Notes: a model not told the origin generated them from the sequence alone. Counted from the stretch's first letter, positions 1-9,400 are shown. The stretch is DNA of 15,739 bases from Gamarada debralockiae (GCA_002803225.1 NXFV01000016.1:1-15739), one strand, 5' to 3'. Numbers and translations: made by a program.

Positions 1-136
1 GGTCGGCTTGGATTTGGGCGTTAGATCGACCTGATAACTTCATCCCAACAGCTACTCCTCTTTGGTAAGGAGTCATTTCATGATTGAACGTTCGATTATT
101 GTCCAACAGCCCCAGGGGAGTTCGTTGTGGTGACAT
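1..136 (-). CDS. Tc1/mariner transposase, N-terminal 45 codons (partial)
   Basis: The first 45 codons of a transposase that runs off the left edge. Seen: the protein starts MSPQRTPLGLLDNNR and continues with MTPYQRGVAVGMKLSGRS. Known: fungal Tc1/mariner transposases commonly start with M-P/S-P-Q-R-T-P-L-G, followed by a helix-turn-helix that begins L-T-P-Y-x-R-G and ends in a G-x-S/T-x-x-x-I recognition helix. Both patterns are present. The chosen start is the ATG at 136-134, the only one that gives this leader. There is no stop or frameshift in the visible part. The catalytic DDE/D domain is out of view, so activity is unknown. It would bind the terminal inverted repeats and catalyse excision and integration at TA. 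Confidence 0.7.
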   Translation of the reverse strand, partial: MSPQRTPLGLLDNNRTFNHEMTPYQRGVAVGMKLSGRSNAQIQAD

Positions 137-226
137 TTTGTGGTGTTAAAGAGAAGGGAGTAAAACGCGGTTGGCGCGTTTTTACGTGTTTTCGCTTAAA
201 TGGCTCAGACATAATCCACCTTACTG
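1..226 (-). mobile_element. Tc1/mariner-type DNA transposon, 5' end (continues beyond window)
   Basis: The right-hand part of a cut-and-paste transposon, read on the minus strand. Seen: the outer edge is CAGTAAGGTGGATTATGTC (226 downwards), directly abutting a TA (227-228), the target expected for Tc1/mariner elements. It separates the first 17 codons of a host gene copy from everything after them. Inside the edge lies a GC-rich hairpin (161-184: TAAAACGCG, loop GTTGG, CGCGTTTTTA), then a transposase start at 136. The other end and its matching inverted repeat are outside the window, so element length and autonomy cannot be judged. The TA junction is convincing because the host gene's conserved next residues (YNHWDSYP in the neighbouring copy) are missing. 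Confidence 0.72.
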
Positions 227-278
227 TATTACGACCTTGGCTTTTGATGATAAGACCGAGGAGTCCACGAGTACTCAT
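227..278 (-). pseudogene. First copy of MGTRGL-family gene, truncated by transposon
   Basis: The initial 17 codons (MSTRGLLGLIIKSQGRN) of a paralogue of the intact gene at 480-1242, whose protein starts MGTRGLLGLILRGQRH. The DNA is also close: ATGAGTACTCGTGGACTCCT here against ATGGGTACTCGCGGACTTCT there. The reading frame enters transposon sequence at the TA 227-228 and meets a stop shortly afterwards. The remainder of the gene, if it survives, lies beyond the transposon to the left of the window. It has the same orientation as the two other copies, so this is the downstream member of a head-to-tail array. The 200 bp between it and copy 2 would have held its promoter. Confidence 0.7.
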
Positions 279-479
279 GTCGGCTTTGGCGTTGACAGAC
301 TGGATTGTTGATAGTGGGAATTCGTTTTATTTGACAGTGGAAGATTTCAGGGATGGGAGGTAGGAGAGATGGGAGCAATTCATTTATCTGGAGCTGAGAA
401 CTTGGGGAGACGCGAGGAGCAAACGCGAGCAAATGGATTCACTAGGCCACAATCGACCCCAACGGACAACGGACTTGCA

Positions 480-1242
480 CTAGTCAACATTTTCTTTCCC
501 GCCTCCCTCGACATCTTCCTCCTCTCCCTCCTCTTCTTCCTCCCCCCCAACCCTCTCCATCTTATTCATAAACCCCTCTCCCTCCCTCCTCAACCCCTCA
601 AACGAGATCTCCTCGGCCAAACCATATCCCCATCCCTTCCAAACCTCAAGCTTCTTGTTCTCGAAATCGATGAAGTAGGCCCATTCGCAGAACGTACCGT
701 CGTCGAGGAAGTCCACTGGTACACGTCAGCCATAAACAACCCATTTCGACCTTGAATCTTGGAATACGGAATGGGGAGATATACCTCTGTCAACAACATG
801 CTTCAGCTGCCCACTCATAATAGCTGGAAGCATAGCCACGCCCTGTGTCTGGCGAAGAAGACAGTACCAATCTTCTAAGTTCCGATTGCTGACTGCTGTA
901 TCTGAGAAGCCGAGCGCGGAATAATGCTTCTGCAGCTCGCGGCTGGGTTTGGATTTGCCGTCTACCCACTGTTTGTAATTGGTTAGCTGCAGGGTCATTT
1001 GGGTGGATAATAGGATGGTGAGAGTGGCCATGAGGAGGAACAAGGAGCTGGAGGGGAGGAGGCTTTGGACTTACAGTGATCTCGTCAATATTACGGATCA
1101 TAGTCGCGACGTCCTCATCGCTAAGGCTGAGGATGAAGGCCACGACGTCCTTGCCTAAACCAGAAGGATAGGAATCCCAGTGATTGTAGGCAGCGTGGCG
1201 TTGGCCGCGGAGGATGAGACCAAGAAGTCCGCGAGTACCCAT
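480..1242 (-). CDS. Uncharacterised fungal MGTRGL/YNHWDSYP-family protein (intact copy 2)
   Basis: A three-exon gene of 195 codons plus stop: exon 1 1242-1075, exon 2 968-785, exon 3 715-480. Intron 1 (106 nt) is GTAAGT...CAG with CTAACC near its 3' end. Intron 2 (69 nt) is GTATAT...CCAG with CTGAC. Phases are 0 and 1. The protein opens MGTRGLLGLILRGQ, followed by YNHWDSYPSGLG (residues 19-30), a middle block with DWYCLLRQTQGVAMLPAI, then FCEWAYFIDFENKKLEVW and an acidic low-complexity tail (E/G runs) of about 20 residues. I recognise this pattern from many ascomycete hypothetical proteins but know no demonstrated function. There is no signal peptide or membrane segment. The same splice sites are conserved in the broken copy at 1694-2413, which independently supports this model. 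A TTAAATATT element about 185 bp upstream (around 1425) might serve as a TATA box. Confidence 0.82.
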
Positions 1243-1693
1243 GATAGCTGAAGATTGAAAGAGTGGTGGACGAGGGTAAAACAGGTGTTGTAGATGGGCG
1301 ATGAAAATTGATTGGGGCGAAGCAGTAGCTCTAAATTTGGAGGAAGGCGCGACTTTAAGTCACGAATGACGCACGAAAGAACGTGATGATCAGAAATTAG
1401 TGGTTACACAGGGTGCTGCCTAATATTTAAGGGGGAGGGGGAACTGAGGAATAGGCAACGAGCCACGTTGTATGCAAGGGGAACTTAGGAAAATAGAATC
1501 ATCGATTTAGAAGAGGAAAGGGCGTAGGCCACTCTATGAAAGAAGAAGGCCTGCCATTATCAGAACATGATCTCAGGTACGCTGTGTGGAGGAAGTCTTC
1601 GAATTTTGGATCCTTTCCTGGTAATGAAGAACTTTCCAGTAGCTGGTAACTCATTTCTGCCGACTCGAGAAGCTCCTAGAGTTCTCTCATACT
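1243..1693. other. Intergenic, promoter side of the intact copy 2
   Basis: This stretch separates the 3' end of copy 3 from the start of copy 2 and should hold the promoter of copy 2. I see purine-rich tracts (around 1431-1451), an AT-rich TATA-like patch at 1420-1431, and no convincing coding potential. The open frames crossing 1560-1693 are the antisense and 3' flank of copy 3. Confidence 0.5.
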
Positions 1694-2413
1694 TCAGGAA
1701 CTCCTCAATCGCACCACAAAGATCCACCCAACAGACTTCCACCAAGCACCCAATCGTTTATCATCAGTCTCTTGCTTCTTTAGCAAACCAAGCTTCTGCA
1801 TCCGCGCTATATATGCCTCCCCGTGCTCTGCTAACTTCTCAAAAGAGACCCCATCCAAGAGCTTTCCTGTTACCCAAGTCTCAAGTTTGTTGTTTTCGAA
1901 GTCTATGAAATACGCCCATTCACAGAAAACATGATTCTCGAGGAAGTCGACTGCGATACATTAGCTCCGTCTTCGACTATCAAATTTAGAAAGTGACAAC
2001 TCAATAGACTTACTGCGCTCAACAAGATGCTTGAGATCACCATTCTTGATGACGGGAAGAGCACCAGAACCCTGAATGTTGTACAGAAGACAATGCCAAT
2101 CGTCCATTCACTTCCAGGAACAAGTCAAATCACAGAATCTGAAGTTGTTGTATCGCTCCTGCAGTCCCGGGCTTGGCTTCCAGTCGATGTTTACCCACTT
2201 CACTTTGCGCTAAGTTGATTGCAATGGAGAGAGCGATTGATGTCTTACTGCAATCTCGCTGACGCGAAGGACCAAGGTTGCGTAGGCTCCCTCGAGACTG
2301 AGGATAAAAGAAACAATTTCCTGTCACATTACATCGGGGTACGACGCCCAGTGGTTGTAGTGACCATGACGCTCGCCCCGATAGATGAAACTTACGAGGC
2401 CGTGATTATCCAT
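1694..2413 (-). pseudogene. Third copy of the MGTRGL-family gene, two in-frame TGA codons
   Basis: A clear paralogue of the gene at 480-1242 with matching architecture: exon 1 2413-2249, exon 2 2197-2014, exon 3 1950-1694. Introns of 51 and 63 nt both start GTAAG. Exon 2 is 184 nt in both copies and the intron phases (0 and 1) are identical. The translation opens MDNHGLVSFIYRGERHGHYN and includes HWASYP, later VFCEWAYFIDFENNKLETW. TGA codons lie at 2326-2324 (where the paralogue has Gly in SYPSGLG) and at 2110-2108 (just before MDDWHCLL). No frameshift is seen, so the loss is recent or the stops are the only lesions. The C-terminal tail (KKQETDDKRLGAWWK) differs from the acidic tail of copy 2. 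A transposon sits 113 bp upstream of its start. Confidence 0.8.
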
Positions 2414-2526
2414 TATGATGGATTGATGGTGTGCAGAGGGAGAACTGAAAGATTGAAATGAGGTGAACGTTACTGGGCGTTGAAGCCAAGTTGGATGAGG
2501 AGAAAGGAATGAGGTAAATTAAAGTA

Positions 2527-2550
2527 CAGTACAACCTCTATATAAGAATA
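2527..2550 (+). repeat. Left terminal inverted repeat (24 bp)
   Basis: Starts CAGTACAACCTCTATATAAG and matches, in reverse complement, every base of 3272-3295. The match breaks at the next base (T on the left, C on the right). It is flanked outside by TA. Confidence 0.9.
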
Positions 2551-2651
2551 TCGTTTGAAATCACCTGTATATTCTTATAAGGGAGGTATTCTTATGTAAA
2601 GGGAATTGATTATTTTGGCCTGAAAAATCGTAATATTGTTGTTTGATAAGC

Positions 2652-2945
2652 CTAATTGCTCTTATATGGTACAATCTCTCTCTCTACTTAATCAAGAGCT
2701 TTGATATCAAGATCAGTCCCCTTTTGCAACTTCTATAGCTTCATTATCTCTATTACTCTCAAAGCTGCGTTGTCCTCCACTTGCTAGTCTTCTTTTGCTC
2801 CATGCTACCACTCAAACAAAGCGTGATCAAGATCTAGCTAGTCCTCTCCAGAGCTCCTTATATTGCCCTTCAACTTTTGTACGTCCTTTGTATGTGCGAT
2901 ATTGAGATAATCGTATTGCAAGCCTAGAATCTTAGAAACTCAGCT
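2652..2945 (-). pseudogene. Internally deleted pogo/Tigger transposase relic
   Basis: One minus-strand frame inside the element reads as degraded protein with several TAG stops. First comes a block with VSKILGLQYDYLN and then DLDHALFEW, like the CENP-B-type helix-turn-helix of pogo/Tigger proteins (which carry P-x-L-x-x-AL-x-x-W). A second block contains VEDNAALRVIEIMKL, KLQKGTDLDIKALD and VEREIVPYKSN, and resembles the family's C-terminal tail (S/D-x-x-AL-x-x-x-E...LQ...L...ER-x-I). Nothing between them corresponds to the DDE catalytic domain. The frame is continuous across the stops, which suggests substitutions, not indels. The assignment rests on remembered family patterns and is tentative. 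Confidence 0.45.
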
Positions 2946-3271
2946 TTGGCTAAGAGGATATCTAGTAGTAGTAGGGAACTAATTAATGAGCTCCTGCTAT
3001 ATCCTTAGAGTATGTGTTTAATTGCGCTTTCGAATGATCAATCAATTAGTATTAGTAAGAGCTCTGCGATGCTTTTTCTCCTCTATTCTAATGATATTTG
3101 TAGTTGCAGTAATAATATTATAAGAATATTAAGGTAAAATTAAGTGGGTTCTAAAGCTTGGGACTCTAATTAGATAAGAATATTCTAATAAGCGAGGTTA
3201 TTCTTATTGGCTCACCTTAAAAAACGGGACCAAAGGACGTATTCTTATTGGTCAGGTATTCTTATTTAGAG

Positions 3272-3295
3272 TATTCTTATATAGAGGTTGTACTG
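3272..3295 (-). repeat. Right terminal inverted repeat (24 bp)
   Basis: Exact reverse complement of 2527-2550, followed by TA at 3296-3297. Two further TATTCTTAT motifs lie just inside (3240 and 3257), giving the right end a regularly spaced array. Confidence 0.9.
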
Positions 3296-3477
3296 TAGGT
3301 TGAGGGCGTAAACGTGGGGAAGGTATAGTTAAAATTCAGCAGAAGTGCGTTTGAAGAAAGATATAAAACTGGAGCTTCTCAAATTGCTCCAGCTCACAAC
3401 CTCCCTGTTCCTTCAATCATCAATTTGTCTGTATTAGAGAGCTCAGATTCAGAAGTTGACGGCAAAATATTAATTCA

Positions 3478-4551
3478 CTAGTCTCCTTTCGGTCCATGTT
3501 GACGACAAACAAGTTCCGTCACACAATCCATACAACGGATATGATCACACCCAGGACAACTTGGGATATTTGTAGTCATACCTCCTTGTTCCTGGCATTG
3601 GTGCTGTAGGTCTCTCATGTAAGAACGCGAAACATCAAATGGAGATTGCGGAAATATCATACACAGATCCAAAGCCTGAAATAATCGCAGCCTCTCTGAC
3701 GTGGCCTCTCTGTACTTGGCAGACTTGGAGTGTATGCGGCGTGTAGCCGCTGTAAATACTCACCCTTATCTGCTGGTGACCATGCTACTGATGGAGAAGG
3801 ACGATGTGTATTGTCAATAGACAGATAGCTTAGCCCAAAGTCAGGAGGAGATGAAGGAGTCGGTGGGCTGGGTACCGAGACGTTGATGGTGGGAGTGGGT
3901 GCTGTTCAAATTCAATAAGTTCTCCGAGTCGTAGCCAAGACTGATGTATAGTTCCTAACCATTGACAGCAGCAAATGGAGGGCCACAGCCCATCTCTGAA
4001 ACAGACGAATCCGCTACCGCAGGGGGTGTGAAGACACTGTACGCAGGCGATAGTGCTATTGATCTTATGTCAGTGGATGCTGTCGCAGGAAAGGGTGACG
4101 GATAGTGACTAGCAGTTGATAGGACTGGGCATGTTGAGCAATTCTTGGTCTGTGAAGTCATTTCTCTTTACGTATCGATCGACCCTTCGAACATCGACAG
4201 ACTTTCTTTGGACACGGAAGGAGCTGTCCTTGTTCTCAAGTCGTCCTTTCGCCCGAGCGCGAGCCAGCTGAACCATGGTCTTTCCATTCACATTCTTGAT
4301 ATTGAAGTTCCATGCTTTGAGTTTGGTCTTGAGCTGTTTCTCTCTGAGTAGCACATTAGTCGACGTACAAAACAGTTACTAGGAGGAAAGTCCTACGTTG
4401 CAACAAACCGAAAGTTTTCTTTGAGCAGACTGATCACTTCTTTGAGTGATTTCTCTTCCTTCACGTAAAGATTTTCGATATGGGGCTTTTGGACTTCCCA
4501 TTCCTCCGCCGTGTATCTGCGAGTGCGAGACACTGCTGTGGGTGCGTTCAT
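3478..4551 (-). CDS. Clr5-domain protein, multi-exon, with one apparent frame break
   Basis: Exon 1 (4551-4397) and exon 2 (from 4343) join across a 53-nt intron (GTAGGA...GACTAATG...CTCAG, phase 2). Together they encode a Clr5 domain: RRYTAEEWEVQKPHIENLY, then SLKEVISLLKENFRFVAT, EKQLKTKLKAWN and VDRYVKRNDF. Clr5 domains are fungal N-terminal modules, often linked to transcription or chromatin. In this frame a TAG occurs at 4111-4109. A Pro/Ser-rich coding frame resumes one register away (about 4145-3960), then splices (58-nt intron 3959-3902, GTTAGG...AACAG) to 3901-3764 with VPSPPTPSSPPDFGLSYL. A further intron (3763-3708, GTGAGT) leads to the last exon with LRLFQALDLCMIFPQSP and a CPGCDHIRCMDC Cys motif. 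The last acceptor is approximate. The break near 4110-4160 is a real lesion, a base-call error or an unrecognised intron. An in-frame ATG at 4593 is an alternative start. GTATAAG lies about 75 bp upstream of 4551. Confidence 0.62.
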
Positions 4552-4593
4552 TGTTGCGTGAGTCTGGGAAGTATGAAGTGAATGATTGATCAC

Positions 4594-5295
4594 CTAGCTC
4601 ATATTCTGGGCAAGAGATACCTTCTTATACCTGGTCCACATGTCCTGAACATAGCCCTGTCACTCGCATGACTTTGCGTCGTCCTTCTGGGTTGACTGCA
4701 TTATAGGAAACGATAGGTTCAAAGATTTCGCTTCCTTGATTTAATTGGACTGCCTAAAGTTCCTTGGAGATGTGGCGTCAATACATGCTTTCTATTCGCG
4801 TAAAACATTTTGGAACTTTTGTCAAGCGAGAGAGTCGACGAATGGCCTTAAACAATCCTTTAATATTATATTCCCGCTCTAATTTCGCGTCTTTGCAGAT
4901 AATGTACTATGATGCGTGGAGATGGGGAAATGTAGGAATCGGAACTTTTGATCTGCCAGTTAATCGAAGATTTTGCTTCGCCTGCCGAGTTATGCCTTTG
5001 TAAACTTGGAGAAAGTTCACTTGTTACAGCTTCGTCGATATTGTAGATACCAATATGGACTAATGCATGCCACTACTGTTGTTTAGTTGAGAAATTTCGT
5101 CTGCTATATCCGTGATCGAGTTGAGATTCGTCAAGCTTCGAAGGTCTTAATTCAGCGGCCACGTTCGACTGGATGTCCTGCAGGACACTCTCAGCTTTCG
5201 CAAAGGAGATTTCCGAGTGAAGACTTCTAGGGGACACAGAACCAGGATAACACTAGTCTGGATTATTTCCATTTTAGACTTGAATTGTTGGAGTT
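4594..5295. other. Intergenic, no gene recognised
   Basis: Lies between the divergent starts of the Clr5 gene (minus) and the esterase relic (plus). I see AT-rich tracts and no confident homology. The plus-strand open frame 4764-5003 ends in GTFDLPVNRRFCFA, which could be a worn trace of the esterase N-terminus (family motif GIPYA-x-PPVG-x-LRF), but the match is too weak to call. The 5080-5260 part may also contain remnants of that gene. Confidence 0.4.
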
Positions 5296-6140
5296 TTGAT
5301 CTTGAATCCGACGGGCCCAGGGCAGTGCCAAAAGGACAATTTGACACATTGTAGAGAATCCGTAGTAGTGTTGGAAAAACAAATATGCACTATTGAAATC
5401 CAAAGCAATACTGCATCACCTATTTTGGAGGAAACTTTGGCTGCTCAGAGTGGCATTCAGACTGGAGGACTGGTGCTGTTTTGGATACATGGCGGAGGTC
5501 ACGTTACGCGAAGGAAATGACTCTTAGGAATCCTGTACAGTTGATTGCAGAGAGTGTTTCTAAGGGAGGAGTGGCATTATTTGTGTCCAGATTAATTACA
5601 TTCTGTGAATATCTAGTTTTAACTGAGTCTCAGTTGTATACTGACGTTGGAAAGTGGATTATTCGATTATGTCCTCACATGCCAGGGGATCAAGACATCG
5701 TCTCAAAGGCCCGGCCTGACTCTTCGATCAACGACTTGTCCTAGAGTGGGTTCAGGATAACAGCCATCTTTTACGTAGAATTGAACTCAAGTCACAGTCG
5801 TTGAGGAGTCGGCCGGTGCAGGAAGTATCATGAACCAGATTACTACATTCGGTGGCTAGCATGGACGGGCACCCTTCAAACAAGCTATTGCCTAGAGTCG
5901 CGGCCAGCGTAAGGTGCCGTGATTTACGAACAAGTTTGCAACGAATTCCTATCCGTCTGGAACTTCGCTACTATTTAAGAAGCCCGAAACGCCTCGTTCA
6001 CTCAACTCAAGCAGATCAATTAGATGATTGTTGGACGGTCCAGCTTTTCTGTATTTAATTTCGATATGTTCTTCAACGAAACATTAATGCAAATCAATTA
6101 GCCAACAATTCTAGGCCCAAACATCAAGAGGACTTTCTAG
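5296..6140 (+). pseudogene. Carboxylesterase type B (alpha/beta hydrolase), heavily decayed
   Basis: Ordered landmarks of a fungal carboxylesterase appear on one strand but hop between frames. They are VVVLEKQI (family SEDCLFLDVVVPEKI region), LVLFWIHGGGH with the oxyanion-hole HGGG (5488-5499), NPVQLIAESVSKG followed by ALFVS, a shifted INY (about 5591, family INYRLG), LFDQRLVLEWVQDN (5720-5761), the nucleophile elbow ESAGAGSIMNQITTFGG (Ser codon 5809-5811; the usual G before ESAG is E), HGRAPFKQAIA, and YEQVCNEFLSVWNFATI. At least five frame changes are needed. In-frame stops are at 5857, 5893, 5976, 6021, 6099 and 6138, mostly TAG/TAA where CAG, CAA or a sense codon is expected. These enzymes hydrolyse ester bonds, often as secreted proteins. 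No convincing signal peptide or N-terminus remains, and the His/acid residues of the triad could not be placed. Confidence 0.8.
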
Positions 6141-6455
6141 CCAGAAGCACCGGCCCCCCGGGTGGGGAAGAGTTCTTTTAACTAAAACGCATTTGAATAC
6201 TGACTGCGACAACACTTTAGTCAGTCACTGTGAATTGCGCATAAGAGTACGAAAAGAATGCTGCGGAAAAAAGATCATTTAAAGTTTTAAAGGACAAAGC
6301 CTTCCTTTTTCTTTTCATTTCGAAGTTCAAGTGTGAATTTGTTAATTCGAACATTTCCGTCTCTGAATTAATCGAATGTAGGAGGAGATATCTGCACCTT
6401 TTGTGCAGTTGAACCGTCCTTGCAGCCTTTTGTTGACTCGTGCTAAGACTTGTAA

Positions 6456-9400
6456 TTAACTTGGCGCTATGTTTAGCTGAGCCGACACAGAAGTCTCCGG
6501 ACCCTGGGCTTGTGATGATGGAGATTTCAAGTAAACACCGGTGCTTGAAGTCTTGCACTGTAAATCCGTGCCCATTTCTTCTTTCAATTTCTCAAACTCG
6601 TTCGAAAGCTTAATGTTGTAAGGATGGGCCGGTCCAAGTGTCTTCCTGAGGCCCAAGATTGACCGCCAGTAAATATCCAATGCTTCTTCATATTGTTTTC
6701 GATCTTTAAGTATCCTTGCCAATCCAGCAGTGCTCTTCAGCGTTCGGGAGTGAGACTGCCCAAGCACCTTTCTATTGATCTCAATCACGCCCTGCATTGT
6801 CTCCTCGGCGACATCCAATTTTCCCTGGTCACGAAATACCAAGGCAAGATTGCTAGCACAAATGAGAGTATTCGGGTCTCTCTCCCCAGAATCTTCTCCA
6901 GTCTTTCTAAAACCCTTTTTGAAAATCTCCTCCGCGCCATCTAACTGTCCCTGGTCTTGAAGCGACGATGCAACATTCATAGCAGCTACAAGGGCAGCTG
7001 GATGATCAGCTCCAAGAAGCTTCTCACGGCCCACCAGCGACCGGCGTTGCATCTTTTCAGCCTCCGCATATTTACCCTGACAACCGAGAACATTTTAGAG
7101 TGCGTCGCAGCAGTCAAATGAATCGTCAAGTCCAGGATTCTTGTCATGGCCTTCCACCGCGCCATGGGCAATCTCCTCCGCTGCTGGATAATTCCCTTTC
7201 TGATACAAGACCGCCCAATATCCATCGTAATTGGAACTGAATCCGGATGATCGGGGTCAAGTAAAATTTGTTGTGTCTTCCATATTTTGCGGTACAATTC
7301 CTCAGCCTGCTCGAACTTCTCTTGAAGGTCATAGATGTATGCAAGTTGTCTCATGGCATACAACCTAGATTTATGCTCTGGGCCCATTGTCTTTTCCCGT
7401 GAGTCTACCAATCGCTTTCTCAGGACTTCGGCCTCCTTATAACGCACACATTGAACCAAGAAGGATCCAATCCATTCATCAACAAGGTCCAATCTCCCTT
7501 TTGCAGATCAATGGATAAGACGGCAACGGTACTCAGTATGGCTCTGTTCTCTAAATAACCTTCAATGTGTGAGAGGGTGGTGTTCTGGCTCGACAGCGAA
7601 GCCTGAAATGGCCGCAATAGTAGTTATCGAGAAGATAGCCCATGATGATTTTCCCAGATATTACATAGTAATACTGACTCATTTCTTCACTGGTTCTTGC
7701 CGAATCCAATCTTTCACTAGGGGATGCAGTGAAAAATGGCAAAGATCGTCTTCTCCTCGGTACCAGGACTGGACTAGAGAGATTTGTGCCAGGTCATTTA
7801 TTATCTTCACAAACATATCACTATCCCATTGCCTCTGACCGGCCAATTTTTCTCTTGTAGGATTTAACCGGCCCAGAATTTGACCATCTGGATAAAGGTC
7901 GCCGAGACAAGGTATCAGACATTGAACAGGCCAGGAATAATTGTCAAAAACTTGCGCTTGTCTGCAGTACCCACTGAAAATAGCTTCTGAGATGTCCTTG
8001 TAATCGAAGAAGGCAAACAGAGTTAAAAGATCCGTTTTCTCCTTGCCGGAATTTGTTGTATCCAGAAGTTGCTTGAACGAAAGCTCCCAGGTGGTAAAGA
8101 CGTTGAGGGAAGTCTCTTTTGCGGCGCTGCTGTGTAACTTCCGCCGATATTGGGAGAGTTGTGTGGTATGCTTCAAAATCCGTTCTCTTTTCGCGTCGTA
8201 GTGGCTCATAAATAGATCCAATCGAAGTTTCCGCTGACCGATGTATGAGCCAGCTTGCGTGACAGCAAGCGGGTGATACGCAAGTCTTTTGGCTATACGT
8301 TTTGCTTCACCAACGCTTGTCTCAGTCTTCTTAGCTTGGATAAGTCGACTTATTTTTCCAGAGCAGATCTAAAGCTTCCTCTTCTGACAGGCCTTCAAGT
8401 TCAATCGCGGAATTCAGATCACTGACCAGGGAAGTCGGATGCTGTGTGTCTACTTGTGAAAAGAAGGCAGCCGAACTCTCCTTCTGGGGGAAAATCACGT
8501 ATATTATCGAAATAGTTTGGATTGTCATAGTTGTCGAAGACCATAAGCCATGGATCTACCCATTCACTAAATCTCTCTAGTATATACTCGACCACTTCAT
8601 TCTCTGCCACAAATTCCTCGTGACCTTTAATGTGGTCTGTAATCGTTCGAAAGCTGTTCTTGACGGTATCCACTGATGTGGCATTAACCCAGAAGATGGT
8701 ACGCATACCTTCCTCTCTCGCCCGACGACAATATTCTAGCGCAATCTGTGTTTTGCCTTGTCCACCGAGTCCACGTAGAACAACAGTATGTGGTCCGTAA
8801 CCCCGCTCGGAGGAAAATGTCGCTTTGATCTTCTCCAGGACAGCATTCCGGCCAACAAACTCGCGAACAAGACGTCCATTTGGAACATGATAATGCTTAC
8901 TTGAAGTTGATAAAAGTAGCAGGGAAGAAATCTTTTGGTCTAGCTTCAAATATTTCAGTGTCGACTGGATATCGTCTACTGTACTCTTGATGTCAGGTGC
9001 GATGTTGTAGATATCAATGATCTTTGATGAGAGGCCACTCGTGAGCGATTGGATCTCACCAATATTAAGCCTCGTCTGTTTGGCTTTAGAGCTAATATAG
9101 TGCGAAAGATCCTATCCTCAGATTAGAAGTGTTTCAATACTTAGGTGCACGGACTTACGAGTTGATTTCAGAAACGCAAATCAACGAGGATTTCTCCCTT
9201 TCGAGGTTCGCAAACAGTTGAGAAATCTCCTTTTCCTTCGCCAACGCCGAGAAACTTTTCTTCACCCGCTTCAAGCGAGAATCATTGGTGCCAACGTCTA
9301 TATTTTGCAGCATCACTTGAAAATCATGAATGTAGACAACACAAGACTTCAGAATAAACTCGACAGACGGCGTTCCAAGCGCTGGATTCCTCTCGACTAA

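Larger units (their letters stand above)
2527..3295. mobile_element. Non-autonomous pogo/Tigger-like element (769 bp) with TA duplication
   Basis: A complete element bounded by a TA on each side (2525-2526 and 3296-3297). Terminal inverted repeats are 24 bp and perfect, starting CAGTACAACCTCTATATAAG. Nine copies of the 9-mer TATTCTTAT occur: on the plus strand at 2570, 2587, 3199, 3240, 3257 and 3272, and as ATAAGAATA at 2542, 3120 and 3174. They cluster near both ends as expected for transposase-binding sites. CAGT ends and TA duplication are hallmarks of the pogo/Fot1 branch of the Tc1/mariner superfamily. The interior is AT-rich, holds no long open frame, and contains a fragment resembling the two extremities of a Tigger-type transposase. 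It must depend on a transposase supplied elsewhere. Confidence 0.85.

Noticed and set aside
4764..5003. 79-codon plus-strand open frame as a gene
   Set aside because: No recognisable domain or codon pattern. At most it may carry a worn trace of the esterase N-terminus, too weak to annotate.
6217..6558. 113-codon minus-strand open frame overlapping the end of the NLR
   Set aside because: It is a shifted frame of the NLR tail plus AT-rich 3' flank, and the true NLR frame ends at the TAA 6458-6456.
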